Positions 22,166-35,000 of a stretch of DNA of 64,000 bases are shown here, piece by piece. The position numbers were made by a program, and so were the translations under genes. Position 1 is the stretch's first letter. Each line of letters starts with the position of its first letter. The DNA is from Edaphochlamys debaryana (lineage: Eukaryota; Chlorophyta; Chlorophyceae; Chlamydomonadales): NCBI GenBank assembly GCA_016858145.1, contig JAEHOE010000002.1:2170001-2234000 (forward strand), in the 5' to 3' direction. The notes under the pieces were generated by a model. That model worked only from the letters and a program-made list of their open reading frames with translations, had not been told where the DNA came from and ran no database searches.

Positions 22166-22844
22166 GCGCACGTAGGGTGGAGTGGAGGACGGGCAGGGGT
22201 GTAGCGGACTCGCGGGGTGTGGGTAGACCCTGGGGAACCGTAGCGCCTGGACCCTGATGGCGCCCTGGAGGCGGCCTTCAATACGTCAGCAATGTGGTCC
22301 TTGCAAAGCAAAGTGCAAAGTTCACAATGTCGTGCAGGCCGGGCGACGGGTGCGCCGTCGTGAGTACGGGTACCGTGTGTGTGATACGAGCGTGTGTGGA
22401 GAGACCAGCAGCGCGGGTTGTTGAGGGGATGTGGGGCGGTCCTTGGGCCACCGTCTGAGAGGACTTGTGGTGATGTGGCTTGGCAAGGAAGGGTTTGCCT
22501 GGCGTGCAGGGCTGGCAGGGGGAGAAGGGCAGATGGAGGATAGCAGGGTAGCAGATAGGGTGGCGAAGGATGATGGGTAGCCACTGCTGGAGAGGGACGC
22601 TCGGGAGGGACGAGGCCTGTCCTCGGCGGAGAGCTGGCACGGCACGGCATGCTTGTGTTATGGTCGTGGCTTGTAGCCCCTGGAGTGACCGCGTTGGGGC
22701 CCCGGCGTGCCTCTGCGGGTCCAGGACCCGGCTGCTGGCAGCTGTCGGGCGAACTCGCCGCGAGCATTGCATGATTATAGGGACTCCTTCGGCGCCCCCC
22801 TCCGCCCTGCCGCACACTACCATGCATAGCTAGACACATATCCG
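22166..22844. other. Intergenic; LRRC74-like 3' flank and Vps62 promoter side
   Basis: No coding signature was found. Open frames on the minus strand are antisense or low-complexity. The Vps62-like promoter must lie in the right part. I see no TATA box. Confidence 0.5.
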
Positions 22845-25749
22845 ATGCTCCGCTCGCAGACGGTCCCCCCGCTAAGTGACGACATCCTCGCGAAGTTTGC
22901 CCCTGTGCTCTACCTGCACCCCGAGGACCAACACAGACCCTGCTCGGTAGAGTGGTTCATAGAACGCAGTATCCTGCACTACTATCCAGGCGGCGTCAAA
23001 GGCACCGCGGATTTAGACGAGCTCGCTCAGTCCGAGTACACGGTGCGAAAGCTGCGTGAAAAGGGACACGTAACCCAAGAAGAACTCCTCGGTGAGAGCG
23101 GACGGGCCTGGGAAAGGAGACTGCTTGATCGGGCCAACGTTGGGCCTAAACGACCGCGTGTGGGGACGACAAGCAGCAGAATGCATCACAGGCCACGACT
23201 GATTAAGTCTCAAAATCGTGGGTTGAGCCGGTTCCATCGGCACGCGCGGGTTTCAGCTGGGCCGGGTGTGGGCCTCTGCCCCACCTCTCCACCCCGCTCA
23301 GCCCCCGCTTGCTGCCAGACTGACACCTGCTCACGCCTTTCCCCAGTGGTCCAGTCAGAGGTAGAGCACCCTGACAACCTCAGCATCACTGTTTCTCCCG
23401 AGCACTACGGCGGCTGCGAGGAAGATGCCCTTTCCGATGTGCCCATTTACGTGCACGCCAAGGTGCGTAGCGTTCAATCCGTAGCTGCAGCATCTGGCTC
23501 TTCAAGCGCTGCGGTACAACCCCGGGAACTCCGGGAACTCTGTGTCAAGCCGTCTATCTGCAGCTGTATCCCCGGGTCCGCTGAAACACGGATGTCCCCC
23601 TTCCCCTGGCCGGTGCGCAGCTCGTGGTCGATGAGCGCACTGGCACGCCGGAGGCTTACGAGATCAACTACATAACCTTCTACTCCTTCAATGGCTTTTA
23701 CCACCTGCCAGCGGGTCTGCCGCTGTTCAAGACGGGCCACCACGTGGGAGGTGGGGGCAGGGCTCGACGGAAGCGGGCTGGGGTGGAAGGGAGACAGTCC
23801 AAGGTTGCAGACCGACGCCACCGTGCCGTAGTCAGTGGTAACCACAAAGGAGGATGTGGGTCGCGCAGAGGATGTCAAGGTCGTGCTTAAGCTCCGCCAT
23901 TTCACTGTGACCTGTGTGCCCTATCCCCATGCTACTGCCCCGGTTTGGCCACAGACTGGGAGCACATGACGGTGCGGCTGCACGCCAACTCCCTCGAGCT
24001 TCAGGTGGGGCGACCCACACACCACGGTAGCCACACAACGCGGTTTTTCTGTTGGGCTTGCTGCGACGTGGGCCGCGGCTGCAAGTTGGGGTCTCTGCTG
24101 CACCGGGTCCCAGACGCGGCCCACACGAACCCACATCGACCCACATCGCAGGGCGTGTGGTACAACGCGCACCGCAACATCGAGGGCGAGTGGTGCCCCG
24201 CCGCCCAGGTGCCCCGCTCGCCCTGCGGCCGCCTCCTCGGCTTCGTGGCCATCAATGGGCACGGCATCTATCCCACTGTAAGCTCCTGGGGGTCCAGTTT
24301 GCACGGAAAGCCAGGCCGGGCCAGGCCTCCGCGCGGCAGGGCAGCGGGGGCCAGGCCGCAGTGCTGCTCTTATCGGCCGATGGACTCCTGCCGTTGCAAA
24401 GCACGGAGGCTCCAGGCGGGTCCAGATTGCAGGGGGGCGCCAGGCCGGGGACAGGACGGCGGCGACCGTTGACGGCACCGTTGTGGTGTACACCCCTTGC
24501 GGACCTAACCCGCAGGCTGGCACCATCCCGCGCCTCTTCCTCATTGCAAACGACCGCACCTCCGCCGAGGGGCCGGTGTGGGCGCCACGCCGCCTCGTGC
24601 GCATGTGCGGGCTGGTGCGTGCCGGGGCGTGCCCGGGCATGCGGCTGTGTGGCTGGGGCGGGACTTCCTTCAGCCGGCAAGGCACCTTGGCGCCCCGTCC
24701 ACTGAGACCCTCCCAACTTCACCCTCGATGTTTGATCCTCGACCCTCATAACACCACTTCCTCGACCGACCCTCCCTGCAGGCCCACGGCAATGCCTGCC
24801 CCCTGGTGCCCTCGCGCGGCTGCAGCCTGCCCTGCGCCTCCGACTGCCGCTGCCGCCTGTGCCTGGAGAGCTCCCGCAGCACCACCGCCCTGGTGCCGGT
24901 GGCCCCACACCTGCAGCCCACGGGGCCTCAGGGGCCGCCCTCCCTCCAACCGCCCCCTCCGCAGCAAGCGGAGCCACGCACAAGCGCCTTTGGTGCAGAG
25001 GGCGCGCAACAGGGGCTCGGGAACAAGGCCGGGGAGCTCGTCGGGGCCGGTTCGCACGCTGCGCGCAGGCCGTTGCGTCTCGAGGGTGATGAGCTGATGT
25101 CGGCGGGGAGCGGCGAGGCCCTGCTGAGCGACGAAGAGCGGCAGCCGGACGGCGACCTCGGGGGGCGCGGGGGTCGGCGGCGGCTGCAGAAGGCGCCGCT
25201 GGCGCTGGCGGCCTCGTCACTGCTAGTCCCTTTGCAGGGGTTAGCCATGGGTTCCAACGGGGCCGCGGGGCTGAAAGCGGCGGCGGACGTGCGGCAGGGC
25301 GCTGGCAGTACTAAGGATGGCACGGGCGCTGGCTCTGGGCAGCCGGGCCCAGCTGCCGGGGCCTTCCCGCTGCCCCACGTGGAGTACGACACATCTCCCT
25401 GGCAGCGATACGAAGGTGAGGTCGTTCGTCATGGGTTTCAACCTTGCGGTACTGCAGAGTGGCGTTGGGATGCCAGACAAGGCACGCTTGTGCTGTTGTA
25501 TGCTATGTAGGCGCCGCTGTCGCGTGGCCCCATCCCAATCGCTGTTCAAGTGTCAGTGTGGCCCCCCTTGCTGACCCCATACGCCGCACCCCGCAACCCC
25601 CCGACCCAGGTGCCTGGGGCAGCGTGGAGGCGCCCGCCCGGCAGGGCTGGTTCGTGAACGCCGAGCCGCCCGTCAGCCGGGGCCTGCTGCGGCGGCTGCT
25701 GCTCCCCTGCGCGCCGGGGGTCGACCGACTGCCGCCGCGGATCAGCTAG
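22845..25749 (+). CDS. Vacuolar protein sorting-associated Vps62/DUF946 protein
   Basis: Eight exons (22845-23091, 23347-23462, 23621-23750, 23955-24004, 24152-24277, 24516-24614, 24782-25415, 25610-25749) give 513 aa. FAPVLYLHPEDQHRPCSVEWF near the N-terminus is the family hallmark (F-A-P-x-x-Y-L-H-P-x-E-x-x-x-P-x-S-V-x-W). YEINYITFYSFNGFY, DWEHMTVRL, LLGFVAINGHGIYPT and NDRTSAEGPVWAPRRLV follow in the usual order. The C-terminus has WGSVEAPARQGWFVNAEPP. Yeast Vps62 is linked to vacuolar sorting, but the biochemical role of DUF946 is not established. A Cys-rich insert (CSLPCASDCRCRLC) and a disordered Gly/Ala/Pro stretch in exon 7, around residues 270-430, are not typical of the family. No signal peptide or membrane segment is evident. 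All introns are GT-AG. Confidence 0.8.
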
Positions 25750-27189
25750 CGGCGCTCCTGCCAGGCCGCTGACCCTGTCCTCCGGCCAGTCCACGCATCT
25801 TGTTGTCGGGACAACGGAAGGGCGCCGTGCGCGGCGTGCTTATGTTTATTGGGCGGCCGCTTTCCCGGAACGCAGCAGCACGCCTGTGTGCCGTGGCAGT
25901 AGGTGCACCGCACTTGTGCACGGGCTGGGACGCCTGCGCCCTTGGTTTGCCGGTGTGGGGCTCCCTCCGGTGATGGGTCGTGCATCTTGTGTTTGGGGAG
26001 AAGGAGCAGTAGCGTTCCGGCAGGATGAGCGCTGCAGGAGACAGGCGTGGAAGGGTGCCTCGGAAAGTCGGCAGCACGGGGCGTGGTGGGCCGACACAGT
26101 CAACATTTATCCCTAGGTGCAGGTCTGCTCACTGCGTAGCAGCGATCGGTCGTCAAGCTATTGGCGCTCGCCACAGCCCAGGCTCTGTTGCATTTGCATG
26201 TGCGGGGCGGGTGAGCTGCGGTATCCGGTACGGCAACTGTACATATCATCATTAGCGTGGATAGGGTCGCATGTATGGCATGGTGTGTCGACAGCGGTAC
26301 GATCACCCTTGAGGCATTGTCATGGGCCCCGTGTGAGCGACTGGTGCAACGGGCCGATGGGTTGAGAACAGGAGTGCCAGGCAAGCGAGGGCTGGTGGGT
26401 TATTATAGACAACGGGGCGTAGTGCCGCGGTGTTGGCGTCGCATGATGTTGGCCGACGCAGAATGCCTGTGCCTGTGAACGGGGTACCTGGTCGCCGAAA
26501 GTGGCTTCCAGGCTGAAAGTCCCCCTAGGGCTGGTGGGTGCAACGCCTCTATGCGGCAGGCTGGGATTAACAATTGAGGACAGATGAGCTATCCGCATGC
26601 GAGGTCTTGAGCGGGAATGGTGGCCACAGGCGTGGTGCGATGGTGGTATGATAACCCCTGAGGCATGCATGGCCTTGGGCCCCGTGCGAACGACTGGCGT
26701 GGGGAGCGGACCGGGGAGTGGGGGACGGTGCCACAGTGGTGGTCCCTCCCAGCTACACCAGGCATTTACTCCCGGCGGTCTCCCGTCCCATGGTGTGCAG
26801 AAGGCGCATGGCCGCGTGTCTCGCCTGGAGCTGCTAACCCGCTATAGTGGGACTAGAGTGTAGCGTGTGACGGACTTTGGCCCCATTGACCCGGTGTCAG
26901 GCCGACCGGGAACTGGGCCCCCGACCCACCTCCTGAAGGACGGCCCCCGCTCTCTCGCGACGGCACGGCAGAGCAATGCATAAGCCATGTACAGAGCCGG
27001 GTTGGAGCCCCACGGACGGCCCGCTCAAGCCCAGCCCAGGCCCCGTGAAAAGCCCCGAGTCGTAGGGAGTCGTTCGTCCTAACACCGGTTACACCGTGCG
27101 TCGAGCTAGGAGATGGCATAGTCGCTGTTACATTTGATCTGGCAGATAACGCAGACGCCGCAAACAGTTCTCGTAACGGGCCGATTGTC
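25750..27189. other. Intergenic, with a diverged duplicated segment
   Basis: 1.4 kb with no recognisable exon. Two related stretches, about 26285-26350 and 26640-26705, share gaggcat...gggccccgtg followed by cgactgg, suggesting an old local duplication or remnants of a repeat. The promoter of the PLA2-like gene should lie near the right end; no TATA box is obvious. Confidence 0.45.
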
Positions 27190-30100
27190 ATGGCCCGCCC
27201 ACGCACTGTTCGAGCGTTGCCACAGGCAAAGCGCTGGGGGCCCTTGCTCCTAGTGTATCTTGCAGCTGGAACATCGGACGCAGGCCTGCTCGACGGGCTT
27301 CGGGACAAACTCCCCTGCATCGGCGACTTCACGTGCAGGCAGGGGACGTGCTGCTCAGGTGGGTCGTGTTGTGCGCGCGAGGTCTACAGTGGGTGATAGG
27401 CGCTGTCGCGGAGCGCGGGCGCAACCGGGCGAGGCCCAACCACCCACAACCACATCCCCTTCCACCCGGCTCGCCGCGGCTCGGCCCTCCTCGCCCCTCC
27501 ACGCCCCCCTCCTTCTCACAGGCACGCCCTTCGACATCGGCAAGTGCGTCCCTGACACGGACGATCGAGACATCTGCCCGCGATACGGCAGGGACCTCCC
27601 CGACCCGTCGCCTCCACCCCCAGAACTCCCCCCTCCACCACCTCCACCCGATGCGCCCCCCCCTTCCAGCCCGCCCCCTTCCAGCCCACCCCCCCAGGCC
27701 CCACCCCCGCTCTTCCCGCCCCCGCACGCCCCGCCGCCGCTCTCCCCGCCGCCGCACGCCCCGCCGCCGCTTCTCCCGCCCCCGCATACCCCGCCCGGGC
27801 AGCCACCGTCCACACCGCCTCTGTACGTCCCAGCTTACCCGCCCCCGCAAGCGCCACACCCAACCACTTATCCCGGCTACCCCCCCTCGCCTGGCGGCAC
27901 GGGCCTGCCCGACGTCCCCATCCCCTGCGGCATCCCCGAGCTTATCGCGCTCCTGGGTGGCGACGGCGCCTGCCCCCCCGACCAGCCCCTGTGCTGCAAC
28001 AACATGTGCGTTGCCTCGCTGGACGCCTGCGGCTGCAGCAGCAGCGCGGACTGCCCCGAGGACAGGTGCTGCAAAAGAGGTGAGGGATGGAAGGGGGTGA
28101 GAAAGGCCATGGAAGCGTTCTTGCAGGGCCAACTCCTGCTTTGGTGTGGTGCGTAGAGTCGTAGGCCCCGCGGACGTGGAGGCATGAGCAAGCGCTCGTA
28201 ACAAGCGCCGCGTCCCTTGCCCATCGCTCTGTGTCTTGGCCCAGACCCTTCCAGTGGCTTCGGCACCTGCTCGGCCCGCAAGCTCAACGGCACCTGCCCC
28301 TGCGCCGCCCACTCCGACTGCGGCCCCGAGTCCTGCTGCCTCCAGCCCGGAGCCCCCGCGCCCACGCCCTCCACGCCCGGTGGCAGTGGCGGCGTCTGCT
28401 CCCCCTCGTGTGCCGAGTGTGCGGCCGCCAACATCACCTCCCTGGGGCTCGGCGCGAACGCCTGCGCGCCATCGGGAGCCCCCCTGCAGCTGCCCGCCGG
28501 CATCTCCCTGGAGCCCGTATCCTCCACCGGAGATTGCGACGACCTGGAGGTTTTCGCTCAGGGCTTGGGCGCTTCAGCAACGGTCAGCAAGTGTGCCATC
28601 CTCAATGTGAGATGGGGATCAGCGGGGCAAGCGAGCACCAGATGAAAGCCCCGAGCTGTGCCCTGTGCTTCTTGGCTGCAGCCGTGTCACTCACCCCACG
28701 TGCGTGCCCCGCCCCGTCCTGCCGCGCCCTCCAGATTGACTCGAGCAAGCTGCGCTGGTTCCCCATTGCCAGCTCCGTCGCTGGCGCGGCCGATGTGTCT
28801 GGGCTGCCCAGCCCCAACGCCTCCTTCACCACCACCTGGCAGGCAACGCTCATGACGGGGGAGGAGCTGCAAGACTCGATGGAGCTGTGGCCCGAGCCGT
28901 GGCTGGAGGGGCTCGCGGGACTGGTGGCCACACCCCTCGAGCCGGCGGACACGGCCCCATCCACACGCCGCTCTGCAATGGGGGAAGACGCCAGTCATGC
29001 CCTCTTTATCGACAGCCACATTCTCAGCGGTGCTAGCACCTTCAGCACGGCCGGCATGCCCCTTCGTCGCCGGCTTGGATCCGTGCCGTCCCGCGAGGAT
29101 CACTGCCTGGATCCTAGATCCAACGGCAAGCCGGTCGGCTCCAACGGCTGCGGCCCCAGCGGCTCTCCGCTCAAGCTGGCCGGCATTGACTTCCTTTTTG
29201 GCAGCCGCGACTGCCCGCGGCTTCCCCTCTTGCCGAGTCTGTCCACGTTGATACGACTGGGCAGCCTGTGGGCGGATACATGCACGTCGCTGAAGCCCTG
29301 CTGCGATGCCCACGACCGATGCTATTCGGAGTGCAGTCGCGCGTTCACACAGGAGCGATGCGACCAGGAGATGTACGAGGTAGGCTGCTACGCTAGTGCC
29401 GTACCTAGGGGGCTGCAGATGCGGCGCACTTTGGCGGCCCCGCGCCTGATGGCTGTCGTACTCCTGTCGTACAGCGACGTGCTGATCCACGCACGTGACT
29501 CACGTGTTCCTCTTGCAGTGCGCCATGGCGGCATGCGCGGGTGGGCCCGGGCCACGGGAGTGCGCGGTGGTGAGTGGTGCGGGGGCAGGGGGGGCTGGGA
29601 GGGCAAGGGGGCATAGAAGGGAGGGCATGACGCATGAGCGAGGGGCCATTGAACCCACATCCACCGCTCCCGATCCGCAGGTTGCCAGTACATACTACAG
29701 CGCGCTACAAATAGGGGGGACACCTGCATGGGAGGCCGCGCAGAACGAGCACTGCATCTGTGCGGACCCGCCCTCGCCGCCCAGCCAGCCTTCGCCATCC
29801 CTGCCTCCGCCGCCGCCGCCCGAAATCCCACCCCCACTGCCGCCGCCGCCCCCCGAAGTGCCACCACCACTGCCGCCGCCCCAGCTGCCGACACCCGAGC
29901 TGCAGTTATCTCCGCCCTCCGCGCCCCCGGCAGCCCCGCCGCCCCTGCCACTCCCGCCCCCGCCACGACTTCAGGTGAGCGGCAAGGCGACCGGCCCTCA
30001 TCGCTCCATCGCACCTGGGTGTCTGTCCTCGAGCCTGCAACGCGTCTCCACCGGTGGACTGCATTGCTGTAAGACCCTACATGCCGGCATGCCTTTTGAC

Positions 30101-30743
30101 CCAATCCTACCTTCCCCTGACCGCTCCCCCGCCGCCGGTCCTTCCTTCGCCCCGCCCTCAGAACGGCGTCCTTCTGCTCCCCAACCGCGGAGAGGCGGTC
30201 CTCCGCCTCACCACCACCACCACCGCAGGCACCGTCACCTCCTTCAAAGCATCACTGCGCCTGGCTTTCCTGAGCAGCACGCCATCTGCTACTGCTGCCG
30301 GCGCTACCTCGGGCGCTCTCGGCCGCCGTGCACTGCAGCAGGCCTCTGCAGGACCGCCCCCGCTCGTACCGCACGGCCCCAGCGAGCTAACCCTGGGGCC
30401 GGACATAGAGGCCCTGCCCGGCAGCACGCTGGACAGGATCCGGATCCCGCTCCTCCTCGGAATGACTGGTACGAATGAGGAGTATGAGGGATCCGGCCCC
30501 GAGGAGCCTTTCGTCTTCCAGGGCCTCACGCCCTCGCCCATGCTACGCAAGGCCGCCACGGCGCTGCGGGGCTGCCCCGGAAGCGTGGGGCTACTAGAGC
30601 CGCAGTGGTTGGTCTGGGAGATGATAAAGGCAAAGGATCAAGGGAGCGGGAGGGATATAAGCGAAGCAGGCGGGGAGAGGGTGCTGCAGGCCTTCCTGGA
30701 GACCGGGTGCAGTGGGCTCGAGGGGCTGGAGGAGGGCCGATGA
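27190..30743 (+). CDS. Secreted Cys-rich protein with group-XII-type phospholipase A2 domain and Pro rods (copy 1)
   Basis: Seven exons (27190-27358, 27522-28079, 28245-28606, 28735-29379, 29519-29569, 29681-29974, 30162-30743) give 886 aa. A signal peptide (LLLVYLAAGTSDA) opens it. Short Cys modules of the form C-x(4,5)-C-x4-CC follow ([30 protein letters not shown]). A Pro-rich rod with PPPHAPPPL units lies at about residues 84-180 and another at 625-690. The enzyme core, about 495-595, has [17 protein letters not shown] (calcium-loop type) and [12 protein letters not shown] with the catalytic His-Asp pair. This order matches group XII PLA2, which hydrolyses sn-2 esters, although activity is inferred. 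The last exon encodes an unrecognised module ([14 protein letters not shown]...[17 protein letters not shown]). The rods resemble hydroxyproline-rich wall glycoproteins, so an extracellular or wall location is likely. Tandem paralogue follows at 31267. Confidence 0.82.
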
Positions 30744-31266
30744 AGCATCAGGAATCCTCTTGGCGCCGTGGTGTACGCCCGGTTGCTGCAAACGCGTTGC
30801 CCGGTGTTCTCATCTTCGGTTGACGGCTGGTGCGCGGCACGCGGCCCACATTCATCATGCCGTACGCGCGGTCCTGCGCAGCTACCCAGGTGCCGCTCGG
30901 AACCCGGCACCTACCTCGGATTGGCCCGGACTTGTAGGCGCGACCCGGCGTACGCGTGTTATAAACACAAGGCGGTACACGCGTTAGGACTGCAACGCGT
31001 AATTCTGCGGAGCGCCCGCCGACTGGGAGTCCATCGCTCATGAACGACGGAACGACGACTGCGGCCAAGAGCTCGCGAGTACACTCTAGCATTGCTTCTA
31101 ATTACGCGCGACGCTTGGGGGTCAAGCTCGCCAGCTGACCGCCGCGTCGCGTTGGCAGCGGCGCAGGTTTTAGCTGGGCCCTACCGTGGCACCACCCGCG
31201 TACATAACTTGATACCAACTCCTCGTTGGTGCCAGATAGGCAGTCAGCGCTCCTGGCCAACTTTTC
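30744..31266. other. Intergenic between PLA2-like paralogues
   Basis: 523 bases with no exon signature. It should contain the 3' UTR of copy 1 and the promoter of copy 2. No TGTAA or TATA element is convincing. Confidence 0.45.
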
Positions 31267-31995
31267 ATGGCCCGACCCCGCCGAGTGCCCGCGTGGACGG
31301 GGACATGTTGCATAAGCACACTGCTCGTATATATAGGGGCCCACGTCGTGACCGGCAGCCCGCCGCCTCTCCCGTGGAGCCTGGACAACCTGCCCTGCAT
31401 GGCCGACTTCATGTGCAAGGCGGGGACGTGTTGCTCAGGTAAGCCTGTAGACGCACTACCTCACAGAACCTGAGAATGCAAGCAAGCGCGGTCGCGATAC
31501 GCCGCCCTGCATCAACCGACGGACACCTTGACCTCCGCGGCATGTCCCCCACGCTCGCCCAGGCACGCCCTTCAACATCGGCGCGTGTGTCCCTGACACC
31601 GACGACGTTAGCGTCTGTCCACGATATAGCATCGACTTCCTCACGTCCCCACCGCCGCGGTCTCACCCACCGAAGCCCCCAAAGCCGCCCACGAACGGCA
31701 GCCCGCGGCAAATGCCCCCCGCACCCAAGACGACTGGCAGCCCGCGGCCCTCGCCGGCCAAGCGCCCTCCGCCTTCGCCCGACGGCTTTGGAAACTTCTG
31801 TGTAATGGACCTGATGTGTCCACAGGGCAGGTGCTGCACTGGTAAGTGTGGAATTGCTCTACACGGGTGTCCTGCTCCTTGCGCCCTGCCTCCCCCCGTC
31901 GCCTGCTGACTCTTACTCGTTTTTGCTTCACTGGACACACGTCCCTTTGGCCCACGGCCCGTATGGGAGTTCACGGCTGATGCCCTTGTCCGTGT

Positions 31996-32081
<86 letters not shown>

Positions 32082-35000
32082 CTCTCTAGACTGTCGTCTG
32101 TAGAATCCCCCCCACACGCAATTAACTGCGCTCGCTCCGGTCTGACCCCTCTTGTGACAGGAACCATCTCTCAGCCGGGCACTTGCGTGCCTCAGACTTC
32201 CGACAAGAGCGTATGTCCCGGCGGCACGGGCCTGCCCAACATGTGCGGCCTGCCTGACGTCCTCGGCGGGGACAAGCCCTGCCCTGCCAGCAAGCCCTAC
32301 TGCTGCCGCTTCACGTGCGCCACCCTGGACACGTGCATGTGCGAGAGCCACGCAGAGTGCCCCGAGGACAGGTGCTGTGTAAGAGGTGAGGGACGGGGGT
32401 GGTATGGGTGGAACAACGCAAACGTCGTGGGACTGGTGGGACAGTGGGACCTGCGTAACAAACTCTCCTGACCAGTGACCACCGTTCCTGGTCTATCACC
32501 TCCAGACCCTTCCAGTGGCTTCGGCACCTGCTCGGCCCGCAAGCTCAACGGCACCTGCCCCTGCGCCGCCCACTCCGACTGCGGCCCCGAGTCCTGCTGC
32601 CTCCAGCCCGGAGCCCCCGCGCCCACGCCCTTCACGCCCGGGGGCCGGGGCACCTGCTCCCCCTCGTGTGCCGAGTGTGCGGCCGCCAACATATCCTCCC
32701 TGGGGCTCGGAGCGAACGCCTGCGCGCCATCGGGAGCCGCCCTGCAGCTGCCTGCCGGCATATCCCTAGAGCCCGTCTCCTCGCCAACCGCTTGTGACAA
32801 CCTATTGCCGTTCGCCCAGAGCGTGGGGACAACTCCTACAGTTAGCAAGTGCGGCGTTCTCAATGTAAGATGGAGGTTAATGCCTGCAAGCACCAGCTGG
32901 AGGCCTTGCGCCTTGCCTTGGACCTCGACCTCCCTGGCCTTACCCGCATGGCGCCCCCTCCCCTGCTGCCATACCCCGCCCCCTCCAGATTGATTCCAGC
33001 AAGCTGCGCTGGTTCCCCATTGCCAGCTCCGTCAGCGGCGGGCACCTACCCTCGGGCCTGCCCAGCCCCAACGCCTCCTTCACCACCACCTGGCAGGCAA
33101 CGCTCATGACGGGGGAGGAGCTGCAAGACTCGATGGAGCTGTGGCCCGAGCCGTGGCTGGAGGGGCTCGCGGGACTGGTGGCCACACCTCTGGCGGTGGC
33201 TGCGGCCCCCCCGCCGCCACGCCCTGCTTCCCCGAAGCCGCCGTCTCCTACCGCGCGGCAGCCGCCCTCACCCCCAGCACGCAAGCCCCCCTCGCCGCCA
33301 GCGCTCAAGCCCCCCTCGCCGCCAGCGCACAAGCCCCCCTCGCCGCCAGCGCTCAAGCCCCCCTCGCCGCCAGCGCTCAAGCCCCCCTCGCCGCCAGCGC
33401 GCAAGCCCCCCTCGCCGCCAGCGCTCAAGCCCCCCTCGCCGCCAGCGCGCAAGCCCCCCTCGCCGCCAGCGCTCAAGCCCCCCTCGCCGCCAGCGCTCAA
33501 GCCCCCCTCGCCGCCAGCGCTCAAGCCCCCCTCGCCGCCAGCGCGCAAGCCCCCCTCGTCGCCAGCGCGCAACCCCCCCTCGCCCCGGCCGCCCAAGCCG
33601 CCGTCACCCCCCAAAACCGCAGCCCGCCGCGCCGTTCTGACCGCGGGCACCCGCACGGACCTCGACATGGCCGCGCTCACCACACACTCCGAGAGCATGC
33701 ATGACGCTGACGGGCTGACGTCACCTCACTCCGTTTATGCTGACCGAGGAGAGCGCCTCCGGCGCTTACTCGGAGCCGTGCCTTCCCGCGAGGAGCACTG
33801 TGAGAACCCGCACTCGAACGGCGTCCCGCCCGAGCTCAACGGCTGCGGCCCCAGCGGCTCTCCGCTCAAGCTAGCCGGCATGAACTTCCTGTTTGGCAAT
33901 CGCGATTGCCCGCGGCTGCCCGCGGTGCCCGGCCTCGAGGTGCCCATACGCCTCGCCACCATGTGGACGGAGACGTGTACGTCCTTCAAGCCCTGCTGCG
34001 ACGGCCACGACCGATGCTATTCGGAGTGCAGTCGCGCCTTCACTCAGCAGCGCTGTGACAACGAGATGTACCAGGTGCGTGGGCGCAGGAGGGGCTGGTG
34101 GTCGGGGCTCGGCCCTTCACGCACCCCGCGCTTCGTGCGCGCCTCATGGATGCAGCACGCCAGCAAGGGCTAGGCTGTGAAGGTCAGCATGACTCATGCG
34201 CTACCGTACACGCATGACTATCTACGTAACGGTAACAACGATGACGTCCCTCCGCAGTGCACGATGGCATCATGTGCGAGCGGAGCGGGGCCTCGGGAGT
34301 GCGCCATCGTGAGTGGGGTGGGGGCGGGGTCCTCGGCGGCGGGCAACGGGGGAGGAGCCGCAGCGGGGTGACAGGGGCGGGCTTGACCACTCCGCAAGTC
34401 CGAAACCCTCAGTGTTCATGGGATCATCACCCTGGCTCGTAAATCGCCCGCTGTCCGCAGGTTGCCAACATGTACTACAGCGCCCTGCAGCTGGGTGGCA
34501 AGTCCGCTTGGGAGGCGGCGCAGAACAAACACTGCATATGCGCAGACCCGCCCTCGCCGCCCTCGCCACCCACCCCGCCTTCGCCGCCCATGCCTTCGCC
34601 GTCGCCGCCCAAGCCCCCGTCGCCCCCGCCCCCGCCGCCTCCGCCGCGGCGGCCTCCGCCTCCTCCTCCCAAGCGCAAGCGGCGCCAGGTGGGGCCTGCT
34701 ACCTGCGCTTTCCACTCTGAGCATTGACTGTGGGATCGTTCTTCTCGATTGGGTCTTCATCCCCTCACGAAGCCTGCCCTCGTGTGCGCCACCCCCTCAC
34801 TCCGCCTGCCCACAGAACGGACTCCTGGTCTTGCCAAACCGCGGAGAGGCAGTCCTCCGCCTCACCACCACCACCGTCACAGGCTCCATCACCTCCTTCA
34901 AGGCATCCTTGCACCTGGCTTCCCCGAGCAACACGCCAGCCGCTACCACCGCCGGGGCAACCTCTGGCGCCCTCGGCCGCCGCGCTCTGCAGCAGGCCTC

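Noticed and set aside
31325..31340. TATATATA string as a TATA box for PLA2-like copy 2
   Set aside because: It lies inside exon 1, where it codes part of the signal peptide aligned with copy 1 (LLVYLAA versus LLVYIGA).
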